Origin: Roseibium marinum
GTDB taxonomy: Bacteria; Pseudomonadota; Alphaproteobacteria; Rhizobiales; Stappiaceae
NCBI RefSeq assembly: GCF_002906165.1
Contig: NZ_PPCN01000022.1
Span: 1-60,986, forward strand
Direction of reading: 5' to 3'
DNA: 60,986 nt
Shown: positions 44,791-54,079 of the stretch, piece by piece
How the letters are laid out: each line of letters starts with the position of its first letter
Numbering within the stretch: the stretch's first letter is position 1
Position numbers and translations under genes: made by a program
The notes under the pieces: generated by a model
Seen by the model: only the letters and a program-made list of their open reading frames with translations
The model's database searches: none
Told to the model about the DNA's origin: nothing

Positions 44791-47700
44791 TTGAGCAGTG
44801 AGATCACAAGCCAGGGCAGTCTGTTTACATCCGACTTTTTGACCGAAACCATTCAAGCCGTTTCGGAGTGGAGCACTATTGGCGATGCCGATCTTGACCA
44901 GTTTGGCAAATCTATTCGATCGGTCTTCGATCGCTTCCCAATTTCACAGACGCCCAATGAAAGTCAGACCGAAGATGATCTGATCTGGCCGATCTTGGAA
45001 GCACTCGGCTGGACGGAATCCCTTCGCCAGCAAAATCTATCGCCGCGCGGTCGAGAAGATGTGCCGGATGGTTTGCTCTTCGACAGCGCGGAGACGAAGA
45101 CCAAAGCGAACGGCTTCCCAGAAGAATGGAAGCGTTACGAGTTCGGGCGCGCAGTCGTCGAGTCCAAAAGGTGGGCACGTCCCCTCGACCGCCGCTCTGG
45201 CCGCCGCGGGGAGGAAACCGCCCCGTCAACCCAGATGCTCCGCTACTTGCGTCGCATCGACGACATCACCAACGGCGCGCTGCGTTGGGGCATTCTTACC
45301 AACGGCTCAAAATGGCGGCTGTATTTTTCGGGCGCACGATCCGTCTCAGAGCAATTCTTCGAGCTCGACATCGCCGCAATACTAGACTTGCCTGAGCACA
45401 ATGCAGGACTTTTCGCTCTCGATGAAACTCATCGTCGTCATTGGCTGAAGGTCTTTTTACTAATCTTCCGGCGTGAGGCATTCGTGCCAATGGGCGCTGA
45501 TCCACGCACTTTCCACGAGAAAGCTCTTGAGGAAGGAAAATTCTACGAGGAACGTGTTGCTGAAGACCTCTCGAACAAGGTCTTTGGGGAGGTGTTTCCC
45601 GATCTGGTGCGTGCGATCGTCAGAGCTGCACCTGATGCTACCGATCTACAGGCAGTACGCGAAGCCGCACTGATCCTTCTCTACCGACTCTTGTTCATCC
45701 TCTATGCTGAAGATCGTGATCTCTTGCCTGTTAAGGACAAGCGCTATGACGACTATGGGCTGCGCAATAAGGTGCGCCTCGATGTGAAAGAGCGCAAAGA
45801 CAAAAACGACGTCTTTTCCGATACAGCCGCACGGTATTGGGGCGCAATGGCTGATCTGTTCATCGCGATCGACCAGGGAGACGCCTCTATTGGGTTGCCG
45901 CCCTACAATGGAGGTCTTTTCGACCAAGAACGCCATGTGATCCTGACCAATATCCGGATCCCCGATGCGGTCATGGCGCGTGTGATCGACGCCTTATCGT
46001 TTGAATCGACGCCAGATGGGAGGAAATATATCAACTATCGCAACCTTTCTGTGCAACAGCTTGGCTCGATCTATGAACGACTTCTTGAATACGAGGTGAC
46101 GCGCGACGGCGATGAAATCACTGTTCAGCCGAACATCTTTGCGCGCAAGGGATCGGGCAGCTACTATACGCCCGACGACCTTGTGCAGCTCATCCTTACT
46201 GAAACGCTCGACCCGCTTGTCGAGGAACGTAAGCGCGTCTTCAGGGACAAAATCACTGAGCTTGCGCAGGGCGAACTTCCGGATCATCGTAAGATTGGCC
46301 AGCTAAAGCGCCTCGATCCTGCGACCGCGCTTCTCGACATGAAAATCTGCGATCCCGCCATGGGCTCAGGCCATTTCCTTGTGAGCCTTGTCGATTTCAT
46401 GGCCGATCAGGTGATCACGGCAATGGCTGAGGCTGAGCTCGACGCGCCAGAGGAATGGGGGGATTATATTTCGCCTCTTGGCGAACGGATCGACACGATC
46501 CGCAACACGATCCTCGCCAATGCCGATGAACGTGACTGGACGATCGACGAGGAGCAGCTAGACGATCGCCACATCATCCGCCGCATGGCGCTCAAGCGCT
46601 GCATCTATGGCGTGGACAAGAACCCCATGGCAGTGGAACTCGCTAAGGTGGCATTGTGGCTTCACACCTTTACGGTGGGCGCACCACTTTCGTTCCTCGA
46701 TCACCATTTGCGCTGCGGCGATAGTCTCTTCGGTTCTTGGGTGAAGAACGGCGTCGAAAAGGCCGCGAACTACGGCACGCCACTCTTGCTGCATGAGCCT
46801 ATGAAACGAGCGCTTCGCGCTGCCTCTAAGATGCAGATCGTTGAGGGGTTGACCGACGCCGAGATTGCCGAGGCGCACCGATCTGCAGACGTGTTTGCCG
46901 AGGTTGAGGACATGACAGCGCCTCTCGATGCGCTCTTGAAACTGATCCATGCAATCGACTGGCTCGACATCAAGGGCAAGGCGGGGAAAGACGCACTAAA
47001 AATATTCTTCGATGGCCAGTTCGGCGACCCTCTCGATATAGCAATGGGAAAAAAAGAGCCCAAAACCAACCGCGAGGAAGGGCAGCGCTTTACTGCAATT
47101 CTTGACCAAGCCCGCATGCTGATCGCAGAGGAAAACTTCCTCAACTGGCAGGTGGCCTTCCCTGGCATTTGGTCGAATTGGGAAAAGGACGAGCTGACTG
47201 GTGGTTTTGATGCGATGATCGGAAATCCGCCATGGGATAGGATGAAGCTACAGGAGGTAGAGTGGTTTGCGGCTCGTCGAAGCGAGATTGCGTTAGCTCA
47301 GAGGGCTTCTGATAGAAAGAAGATGATCCAGGAGTTGGTCGTTGAAGACGACCCACTTATTCATGACTACGAAAAAGCGTCGGAACGAGCTGAAGCGTCC
47401 GTCGAAAGAGCGCGAAAGAGTGGAGAATACCCGCTGCTTTCGGGCGGCGATGTGAACATCTACTCGCTTTTTGTTGAGCGATCTCTTGGGCTTATTTCAG
47501 ACAGTGGCATGGTTGGTCTTTTGACTCCGATTGGCATCGGTGCAGACAAAACGGCGGCTAAGTTTTTCTCGACTGTAAGTGAGGCCAAACAGGTTAAGGT
47601 TTTTCTAGCGTTCGAAAACAAAGGCGGGTGGCTTTTCAAGGATGTCCACCATGAAGACCAGCCAACGATTTTAGTAGTTGGAGGCAAAGAGCGACGATAC

Positions 47701-48870
47701 GATTCTTTCAAGTATGGTGTGAAACTGCATCAACTGCCAAGCGATGCAACCTCATCCGTTGTGATGCTCACGAGCGAGGATTGCCGAAGGTTAAACCCCA
47801 ATACCGGAACAGTGCCAATCTATCGTGAAGCTGCGGCAGGCGCTTTGCTGACTGAAATGTATAGGCAAGGAACTATCCTTGTCGATCGTTCTGGCGGCGT
47901 TGAAAATAAGGCGTGGCCGGTCAAGTACCGTACAGTTTTTCATATGACCAATGACTCGGAGTGTTTTCGCACCCTTGATGAGCTCAAAGAGTCCGAAGGA
48001 GCCTATCCAATTGGGGGCGAGAGATTTGGCAGCGCAAAAGGTGATTGGTACCCTCTGTATGAAGGCAAGATGATTTCGATCTATAATCATCGTTACGCTG
48101 GTGTTCGGGCGAATGAAAATAACATTAGTGGGCAAGGGGTTCCTGTTCATTCAACAGATGAACAGCTCAACAACCCAGAATTTACGCCTGTTCCGAGGTA
48201 TTGGGTTTTGGAAGATGGGCTCGGTATTTCGAGCAATTACAGCCTTGCTTTCAATGATATTTGCAACACCAACAACCAACGTAGTTTAATCAGTGCTATA
48301 GTGCCAAGGGCGGGGTACGGCAATAAGCTTCCGATCTTGCAACCCGTTGGCGACTTGAATGCAGAAGACCTTTCGTTAATTATGGCGAATTTTTGTTCTA
48401 TCGCGTGCGACTTTGCCGCTCGGCAAAAAATCCAAAGCCGAAACCTGAACAAGTATATCTTGGAGCAGCTTCCCGTCATCCAGCCAGAGCGGTTCAAAGA
48501 TTGCCGCTTTGGCTCCAAATCCGCCGCTGAAGTTGTGCGTGAAGCAGTCTTAGAACTGACCTACACTGCCCATGATATGGTCCCCTTCGCGCGAGACATG
48601 GGTCATGTGGATGATACAGGAACTGTGAAGCCGCCGTTCGCCTGGGATAAAGAGCGCCGCCTTGTTCTTCGCGCCAAGCTCGATGCCGTCTTCTTCCACC
48701 TTTACGGTATCACCGACCGCGACGACATCCGCTACATCTACTCGACCTTTCCTATCATCGAGCGCGAAGAGAAGGTTGCCTATGGCGGCAAATATCTCTC
48801 TTGCGAGTTGTGCCTCGCTTACATGAACGCGCTAGCCGCTGGAAACCCGGACGCGGAGATCAAGCTGTGA
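44791..48870 (+). CDS. Type IIG-like restriction endonuclease/DNA adenine methyltransferase
   Basis: A 1359-residue single-chain enzyme. The N-terminal region has a PD-(D/E)xK-like arrangement (VPDGLLFD and, near residue 122, VVESKRW), expected of a nuclease domain. The N6-adenine methyltransferase follows, with SAM motif DPAMGSGHFLVS near residue 521 and catalytic motif IV GNPPWDR near residue 811. A large C-terminal part is probably target recognition. The architecture resembles Eco57I/MmeI-type IIG enzymes and also BREX PglX. The start is TTG 44791, with AGGAAA upstream. The stop overlaps the GTG of the SIR2 gene (GTGA), and the HerA gene follows, so all three are one operon. GC content is lower than in the respiratory island. 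Confidence 0.85.
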   Translation: MSSEITSQGSLFTSDFLTETIQAVSEWSTIGDADLDQFGKSIRSVFDRFPISQTPNESQTEDDLIWPILEALGWTESLRQQNLSPRGREDVPDGLLFDSAETKTKANGFPEEWKRYEFGRAVVESKRWARPLDRRSGRRGEETAPSTQMLRYLRRIDDITNGALRWGILTNGSKWRLYFSGARSVSEQFFELDIAAILDLPEHNAGLFALDETHRRHWLKVFLLIFRREAFVPMGADPRTFHEKALEEGKFYEERVAEDLSNKVFGEVFPDLVRAIVRAAPDATDLQAVREAALILLYRLLFILYAEDRDLLPVKDKRYDDYGLRNKVRLDVKERKDKNDVFSDTAARYWGAMADLFIAIDQGDASIGLPPYNGGLFDQERHVILTNIRIPDAVMARVIDALSFESTPDGRKYINYRNLSVQQLGSIYERLLEYEVTRDGDEITVQPNIFARKGSGSYYTPDDLVQLILTETLDPLVEERKRVFRDKITELAQGELPDHRKIGQLKRLDPATALLDMKICDPAMGSGHFLVSLVDFMADQVITAMAEAELDAPEEWGDYISPLGERIDTIRNTILANADERDWTIDEEQLDDRHIIRRMALKRCIYGVDKNPMAVELAKVALWLHTFTVGAPLSFLDHHLRCGDSLFGSWVKNGVEKAANYGTPLLLHEPMKRALRAASKMQIVEGLTDAEIAEAHRSADVFAEVEDMTAPLDALLKLIHAIDWLDIKGKAGKDALKIFFDGQFGDPLDIAMGKKEPKTNREEGQRFTAILDQARMLIAEENFLNWQVAFPGIWSNWEKDELTGGFDAMIGNPPWDRMKLQEVEWFAARRSEIALAQRASDRKKMIQELVVEDDPLIHDYEKASERAEASVERARKSGEYPLLSGGDVNIYSLFVERSLGLISDSGMVGLLTPIGIGADKTAAKFFSTVSEAKQVKVFLAFENKGGWLFKDVHHEDQPTILVVGGKERRYDSFKYGVKLHQLPSDATSSVVMLTSEDCRRLNPNTGTVPIYREAAAGALLTEMYRQGTILVDRSGGVENKAWPVKYRTVFHMTNDSECFRTLDELKESEGAYPIGGERFGSAKGDWYPLYEGKMISIYNHRYAGVRANENNISGQGVPVHSTDEQLNNPEFTPVPRYWVLEDGLGISSNYSLAFNDICNTNNQRSLISAIVPRAGYGNKLPILQPVGDLNAEDLSLIMANFCSIACDFAARQKIQSRNLNKYILEQLPVIQPERFKDCRFGSKSAAEVVREAVLELTYTAHDMVPFARDMGHVDDTGTVKPPFAWDKERRLVLRAKLDAVFFHLYGITDRDDIRYIYSTFPIIEREEKVAYGGKYLSCELCLAYMNALAAGNPDAEIKL

Positions 48871-49904
48871 GCGAAGAGGAAAAGATCGTCGAGAAGATCG
48901 CGACGCTCGCCCAAGATTGCTTCCATCAACATCCCGTCGTTATCCTTGGGAGCGGGGCATCCGTTGTGCACGATCTAAGAGGCATGGGTGATTTGGCCCA
49001 ATATCTGTGCGATCACATCCAACTCGAAGATGGCGAAGAAACTGATGCATGGCTGTTGATCAGAACTGCTTTGGCTGATGGCGACGGCCTGGAGGAGGCG
49101 CTGCTAAAAAATACCGCGCCGATGAGCCTTGTCGCGAAAATTGTTGCGCTGACTTGGCAAGCGATTGCAGAAGATGACCTAGCAGTTATGGAGCGAACCG
49201 CTCGAGGAGAAGAGCATTTCGACCTAGCAGATTTGCTTCGCGGCTTGTTCAAGAGCACCCATATGGTCACCAATATCGTAACTCCAAATTATGATCGCAT
49301 CGCAGAGTATGCTTCTGATGTCGCAGGATATTTCCACGCGACTGGCTTCGTGCCTGGAATAATTCGGGCGCGCGAAGGGGCCGATGCGATTTCGGTTCGC
49401 CGAGGAGGTCAGGCTGCGAGAGCGGTCAGGATCTGGAAGGTCCACGGGTCTCTCGATTGGTTTGCCGACGCAGCAGGCCGGGTTGTTTCCTTGCCAATCT
49501 CCAACGTTCTTCCAGAGGGCTTCGAGCCGCTGATAGTAACGCCTGGCGTTAGCAAGTACGAGCGTACTCACGATGAGCCATTTCGATCGGCAATCCAAGG
49601 TGCCGACAGAGCTCTAGAGCATGCTGCTTCATTTCTCTGCGTGGGATACGGTTTTCGAGATCGACACATTCAACCAAAGATTGTCGATAGGTGCAGGTGG
49701 CAAAACGTACCCATTGTGATCTTGGCTCGCACGCTAACCCCAGAAACCAAAAACTTCTTGGCAGAAAATGCGGGCCAAGCCTATTTGGCTTTAGAGCGAG
49801 ATGGAGACGGGACAAGGGCATTCTTGCCGGAACACCCTGAAGGCGTACACATTGAAAGGCCCGACCTTTGGTCATTCGATAGCTTCAACAAAATGGTCAT
49901 GTGA
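48867..49904 (+). CDS. SIR2-domain protein (probable NADase effector)
   Basis: A 345-residue SIR2-like protein. It has the NAD-binding loop VVILGSGASVVHD, the TPNYDR motif (VTNIVTPNYDR, near residue 138) and the catalytic-type histidine in KVHGSLDWF. Defence SIR2 proteins degrade NAD on phage infection, stopping the cell; pairing with HerA is a known arrangement. The middle lacks the zinc-finger cysteines of deacetylase sirtuins. The start is GTG overlapping the restriction-methyltransferase stop, and its stop precedes HerA by a few bases. Confidence 0.88.
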   Translation: MSEEEKIVEKIATLAQDCFHQHPVVILGSGASVVHDLRGMGDLAQYLCDHIQLEDGEETDAWLLIRTALADGDGLEEALLKNTAPMSLVAKIVALTWQAIAEDDLAVMERTARGEEHFDLADLLRGLFKSTHMVTNIVTPNYDRIAEYASDVAGYFHATGFVPGIIRAREGADAISVRRGGQAARAVRIWKVHGSLDWFADAAGRVVSLPISNVLPEGFEPLIVTPGVSKYERTHDEPFRSAIQGADRALEHAASFLCVGYGFRDRHIQPKIVDRCRWQNVPIVILARTLTPETKNFLAENAGQAYLALERDGDGTRAFLPEHPEGVHIERPDLWSFDSFNKMVM

Positions 49905-49912
49905 GGTTTGGA

Positions 49913-51664
49913 ATGCCGATTTTTGACTATGACGACGCTGAAACACTAGGAAAGATCATTGCGGTCGATACTGCAGTAGTCGTCGTTCGTGTTGATGAAC
50001 TGGAAAGGTTAAAGCGTGTACAGGTAAATCGGCTTGTCGCGCTCCAAAGCAGCAAGGCGGGTCAGCACTTGGTTGGCGTGGTCTCTCGTATAACGCGAAA
50101 AGCACCAGATATCTCGCCTGAAGAGCAGCAAGCCGAAGCTGATAAAATAGAAGATTTACCTGAGAACAACCTGGTTCGAGTCTCACTCATCGGCACTTTT
50201 ATCGACAAGTTAGGGCTCGATGAAAACGTCTTCAGACGAACTCTCGAAACGGTTCCTGAGATAGATGCGAATTGCTTTGCACTTGAGGGCGAACGCCTGA
50301 CTAACTTCATGCAGGTGATTTCGAATGTTACTGGCGACGGGCCGCAACTAGAGCTTGGCAAATACACCCTCGATGACAATGCCACAGCGTTTCTCAATGG
50401 AAATAGGCTATTCCAGAGACACGCGGTGATTGTGGGAAGCACCGGTTCAGGGAAATCCTACACGACTGCCCGTATGCTAGATCAGGTGGCGGCTCTAGAT
50501 CAGGCTAACGCCATATTGTTTGATATTCACGGTGAATATAAGACACTGGACGGCGAAGAGTTCCGGCACCTGCGCGTTGCTGGCCCCGGCGACCTTGACC
50601 AAGAGCAAGGCCTTGATGACGGCGTCTTGTACCTTCCATATTGGCTTCTCGGATATGAGGCAATGGTTTCGCTATTTGTTGACCGCTCTGATCAGAACGC
50701 ACCTAATCAAGCGATGGTAATGGCTAACAGCATTACGGATTCAAAACGCAAATATCTCACTGACGGAAACCACGCAGAAGTGTTGGCCAATTTCACGGTG
50801 GATAGCCCTATTCCATTTCCGCTCGACGAAGTTCTCGAGCGACTAAAGTTTCTCGATACAGAACGTGTTGACGGCGCCAAGACCGGGACAACGAAAGCTG
50901 GTGATTTCAATGGAAAATTGAGCCGACTGGTTGCTCGCTTTGAAGCGAAGCATCTTGATCGCCGCCTTGGGTTTCTTTTTCAACCCCATGTAGAATGTAT
51001 GGATATGGAATGGCTGCCTAGGTTGGCCCACGCTTTGACTGCCAGCAGGGGAACGAAGACTGATGAACGCGGTGGCATTAAGATCATTGATTTTTCGGAG
51101 GTCCCGTCTGACATTTTGCCATTGATGGTGAGCCTTCTTGCCAGGCTGGTCTTCAACGTCACTCAATGGACCCCAGTGGATATGCGCCATCCGATCGCTT
51201 TGTTCTGCGATGAGGCGCACCTTTACATTCCAGAGCGAGCAGGACGGGACGGAGTGGACGATATCTCCGTAGGGATTTTTGAACGCTTGGCCAAGGAGGG
51301 CCGGAAATATGGTGTCGGGCTTGTTGTTATTAGTCAGCGTCCATCAGAGGTAAACAGAACTGTATTGAGTCAGTGCAACAACGTAGTCGCCATGCGCCTA
51401 ACAAACGGTGATGACCAGAGCGTTATCCGAAGGCTTTTGCCAGATAGCCTTGGCGGTTTTGGAGATCTGTTGCCGGTTCTTGATGTTGGGGAAGCACTGG
51501 TTGTCGGTGATGCAAGCCTGCTGCCTACCAGAGTTCGGGTCGGTGAACCCCGGTACAAACCGAATAGCGCCACTATCGAATTCTGGGATCGTTGGGCTGG
51601 AGATACACCAGAGTCTGATATCGCAGGGGCTGTGTTGTCTTGGAGGCGCCAAAGCGCGAGATAG
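49913..51664 (+). CDS. herA: HerA-type hexameric ATPase/translocase
   Basis: A 583-residue HerA/FtsK-superfamily ATPase. An N-terminal HAS-barrel-like region (residues about 1-130) is followed by Walker A VGSTGSGKSYTT (near residue 178), Walker B ALFCDEAHLYIPE and the sensor segment VISQRPSEVNRTVLSQCNN. HerA hexamers move DNA and, in SIR2-HerA defence pairs, form a large complex with the SIR2 protein. ATG 49913 is preferred because GAGG lies six bases before it; a GTG at 49901 overlapping the SIR2 stop would add four residues. NurA nuclease, the archaeal partner, is absent. Confidence 0.9.
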   Translation: MPIFDYDDAETLGKIIAVDTAVVVVRVDELERLKRVQVNRLVALQSSKAGQHLVGVVSRITRKAPDISPEEQQAEADKIEDLPENNLVRVSLIGTFIDKLGLDENVFRRTLETVPEIDANCFALEGERLTNFMQVISNVTGDGPQLELGKYTLDDNATAFLNGNRLFQRHAVIVGSTGSGKSYTTARMLDQVAALDQANAILFDIHGEYKTLDGEEFRHLRVAGPGDLDQEQGLDDGVLYLPYWLLGYEAMVSLFVDRSDQNAPNQAMVMANSITDSKRKYLTDGNHAEVLANFTVDSPIPFPLDEVLERLKFLDTERVDGAKTGTTKAGDFNGKLSRLVARFEAKHLDRRLGFLFQPHVECMDMEWLPRLAHALTASRGTKTDERGGIKIIDFSEVPSDILPLMVSLLARLVFNVTQWTPVDMRHPIALFCDEAHLYIPERAGRDGVDDISVGIFERLAKEGRKYGVGLVVISQRPSEVNRTVLSQCNNVVAMRLTNGDDQSVIRRLLPDSLGGFGDLLPVLDVGEALVVGDASLLPTRVRVGEPRYKPNSATIEFWDRWAGDTPESDIAGAVLSWRRQSAR

Positions 51665-52051
51665 CTCCGCCCTTCCAGCTGTAGGCCATCGCTGAAGTAG
51701 TGGAGATCGCGCGTCCGCCGCGAACGGCAGCGAAGTCCGGCGGACCGATAGTTCAGCTGATCGCGGATTTGGCACCCGCAGCGAACGGCAGCTTCGACGG
51801 ACCGCAGCGCAGCATCACCAAAAGGTGACCAACAGCAGCAATGGGCCGGAATTGTCAACGCATCCTGGGCCGGCGAATGTCGGCTAAGCCCAAGCTGAGC
51901 AAGAAACCCGCCAGCCCGTTGTCCGCGCCATTAGGCCCATTTCTTTAGCCGCAGGATTTCGTTGGAAAGACACCTATTTGGCTTTGGAAATGTTGATTTT
52001 ATCCAAAATAGCTAATATAGTGATTTTGTCTAAACTCAATGGGAGTCTACC
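51665..52051. other. Intergenic stretch after herA, with the antitoxin promoter at its end
   Basis: No gene is supported. Two related segments carry GCGAACGGCAG followed by a GCGGACCG- or GACGGACCG-like part (about 51718-51750 and 51780-51805), which look like decayed repeat copies. The last 60 bases are AT-rich and contain the Phd promoter. Confidence 0.4.
51993..52021 (+). promoter_or_regulatory. Probable sigma-70 promoter of the toxin-antitoxin operon
   Basis: TTGATT (51993-51998) and TATAGT (52016-52021) are 17 bases apart, and the antitoxin ATG follows 31 bases later with GGGAG before it. Antitoxins of this type usually bind such a region to repress their own operon. Confidence 0.6.
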
Positions 52052-52294
52052 ATGCGTGCCTTCAGCTCAACCGAACTTGCCAACAAGACCGGCGATGTTC
52101 TTGCCGCCGCCGCGCAGGAGCCCGTCGCTATTCAACGGCACGGAAAATCTCGCTTCGTAATGCTTTCAGCTGAGGAGTTTGAACGCCTCCAGCAGAAGAG
52201 GGATACCAGAAAGGCGGTCCATGTGTCGGAGCTTTCCGACACCGATGCTGCTGATCTGCTTTCCGCTTTGGAAGACAGCATAAAAGATGACTGA
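52052..52294 (+). CDS. Phd/YefM-type antitoxin
   Basis: An 80-residue antitoxin. The N-terminal Phd fold shows MRAFSSTELANKTGDVLAAA and the following strand VAIQRHGKSRFVMLSAEEFE, the usual DNA-binding domain. The C-terminal 30 residues are acidic and would wrap the toxin. Its stop overlaps the toxin ATG region by eight bases (ATG 52287), so the two are translationally coupled. Confidence 0.85.
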   Translation: MRAFSSTELANKTGDVLAAAAQEPVAIQRHGKSRFVMLSAEEFERLQQKRDTRKAVHVSELSDTDAADLLSALEDSIKDD

Positions 52295-52712
52295 TCGGCA
52301 AGGCAGCCCGGAAGTCGGCGACATTTGGGAATATCCCTATCTTTGGGCCTGGCAAGCCGACAACGGCGAAACCGAAGGCCGGAAGGCCAGGCCCTGTGCT
52401 CTGGCGCTCATCAACCGCAAGCATGACAACCTGACAGAAGTGATCCTGGTGCCGGTCACCACCTAGGAACCTGTTGCAGGATCCCATTTCGTTGAAGTGC
52501 CACAAATCGAGAAAAAGCGAGCCGGGCTCGATGACAAATTGCGACTTTGGGTGATCTGCGACGAATTTAACTCAGACATACCCGAGCACTCTTATTATTT
52601 CGAGCCGGGCGACCGGATCGGGGCATTCAGCATTAAATTTACCAAGAAGGTACAGGCTGTGCTCGCAACGGCGATCAAGGCCCGCAAATCCGTCCGCATT
52701 TTTCGAAGATAG
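52287..52712 (+). pseudogene. PemK/MazF-like toxin with an in-frame amber codon
   Basis: Starting at ATG 52287 the frame encodes GDIWEYPYLWAWQAD and a middle strand VILVPVTT, then a TAG at 52464-52466, and continues in the same frame with EPVAGSHFVEVP, IEKKRAGLDDKLRLWVICDE and a C-terminal YYFEPGDRIGAFS. Joined, the product is about 141 residues, the size of small plasmid toxins that cut RNA. Relatives have a glutamine at the stop, so CAG to TAG is a likely change. The antitoxin is intact, the usual end state after a toxin is lost. Confidence 0.75.
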
Positions 52713-52985
52713 GCTGCCATTGCAAAGACAATTTTGACAAACCAGTCAAAAAAAATTCCATAATAAACATTATCAGATTTTTGATAAGATATTGAAAATA
52801 AATATGTTTTTCTTTTTCTGAGTCATGCGAATAGCTTTTCTGTTCAAGGTAGTGGCCGCCAGTTTCACCTGACTACGCACCGCCCTGTCATGAAACGGCT
52901 CTTATGGGCTGTGACCGGACTGGCGGCTAGCGTGCTCCGTTTGAGGTTAGCTGGTAATCATCCCATTTTTGGCGGGTTTTAAAAC
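52713..52985. repeat. AT-rich spacer with a 9-bp dyad
   Basis: No gene is supported. GCCGCCAGT (52855-52863) and ACTGGCGGC (52919-52927) are exact inverted copies 55 bases apart, possibly ends of a lost element. The remaining DNA before it is AT-rich. The IS3-type element begins directly to the right. Confidence 0.4.
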
Positions 52986-52991
52986 TGGACT

Positions 52992-53816
52992 TCAGGCCGC
53001 TGTTTTCAGTTTCATTGCGGGTGTGATGCCGCCGATGGCCATGTTGGGCCGCTCGTTGTTGTATGTCCATAGCCAGCGCGTGGCGTGGTCCTGTGCCTCC
53101 TCGATCGTTTCGAATATGTATTGTCCGAGCCATTCATGGCGGACGGTTCGGTTGTAGCGCTCGACATAGGCGTTCTGTTGCGGTTTGCCGGGCTGGATGT
53201 ATTCCAAGCCGATCCCACGTCTTGAAGCCCATATTTGCAGGGCGGCACTGACGTTTTCCGGACCATTGTCCACCCGGATGTTCAAAGGCTGCCCGCGCCA
53301 TTCGATGATCCGCTCCAGAGTGCGGATAACCCGAAGGGCCGGAATGGAAATAGCCACTTCAATGCCCAGGCCCTCACGGTTGAAGTCGTCCAGAACGTTC
53401 AAGGTCCTGAAGCTGCGTCCGTCGGCCAACTGATCCGACATGAAATCCATAGACCAGGTCATATTGGGGCCATCGGGAACTGCCAGAGGCTCCGGCTTTT
53501 CCCGAGCCAGGCGCTTTTTCGGCTTGATGCGCAGGTTCAGTTCAAGCGCCCGGTAAATCCGCCGGACGCGCTTGTGGTTCCATGCGAAGCCTTTGACATT
53601 GCGCAGATAAAGGAAACACAGGCCGAAGCCCCAGGTTCGGTGCGTCGTGGTCAGCCGGACAAGCCAGTCCGCGATCTCGGCATTCTCGTCACTGAGTTTG
53701 CGCTCATAGCGATAACAGCTCTCGCTGATCTGGAAAGTCCGGCAGGCAAGCGCGATGCTCACACCGCGCTGCCCGACTGCTTTGGTGGCCATCCCTTTAC
53801 GTTGAGACGACCTCAA
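52992..53816 (-). CDS. IS3-family transposase OrfB
   Basis: A 274-residue integrase-type DDE transposase. The core shows TWSMDFMSDQLADGRSFR with the first aspartate, the second in IRVDNGPE and the glutamate region in QNAYVERYNRTVRHEWL. The N-terminal HTH_21 part has ADWLVRLTTTHRTWGFG. It should be produced as a fusion with OrfA by programmed frameshifting; its first codons overlap the orfA stop. It appears intact. Confidence 0.93.
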   Translation of the reverse strand: MRSSQRKGMATKAVGQRGVSIALACRTFQISESCYRYERKLSDENAEIADWLVRLTTTHRTWGFGLCFLYLRNVKGFAWNHKRVRRIYRALELNLRIKPKKRLAREKPEPLAVPDGPNMTWSMDFMSDQLADGRSFRTLNVLDDFNREGLGIEVAISIPALRVIRTLERIIEWRGQPLNIRVDNGPENVSAALQIWASRRGIGLEYIQPGKPQQNAYVERYNRTVRHEWLGQYIFETIEEAQDHATRWLWTYNNERPNMAIGGITPAMKLKTAA

Positions 53817-54079
53817 GGCTTTTTTCCCAAGGCATCCTTCAGCAACTCATTTTGCATCGCCATTTCGGCATACATCTTTTTCAGCCGGCGGTTCTCTTCG
53901 GCCATGGCCTTCATTTCCGCCATCAAGGACGCATCCATACCGCCGTACTTGGATCGCCAGTTGTGGTACGTCGCGTTGCTGATCCCGTGTTCCCGGCAAA
54001 GATCGGCAACCGGCACACCGCTCTCACCCTGCTTCAAAATCGCCAGGATCTGGCTTTCCGTAAATCTTGATTTCTTCAT
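53813..54079 (-). CDS. IS3-family OrfA
   Basis: An 88-residue DNA-binding subunit: helix-turn-helix FTESQILAILKQGESGVPVA and ISNATYHNWRSKYGG, then a leucine-zipper-like helix (AEENRRLKKMYAEMAMQNELL) used for multimer formation. The ATG at 54079 has GGAGAACGAC before it. The stop lies within the orfB start. Confidence 0.9.
   Translation of the reverse strand: MKKSRFTESQILAILKQGESGVPVADLCREHGISNATYHNWRSKYGGMDASLMAEMKAMAEENRRLKKMYAEMAMQNELLKDALGKKP

Noticed and set aside
52855..52927. Possible integron attC-like site
   Set aside because: The dyad lacks the RYYYAAC/GTTRRRY core sites and no integrase or cassette genes are nearby.
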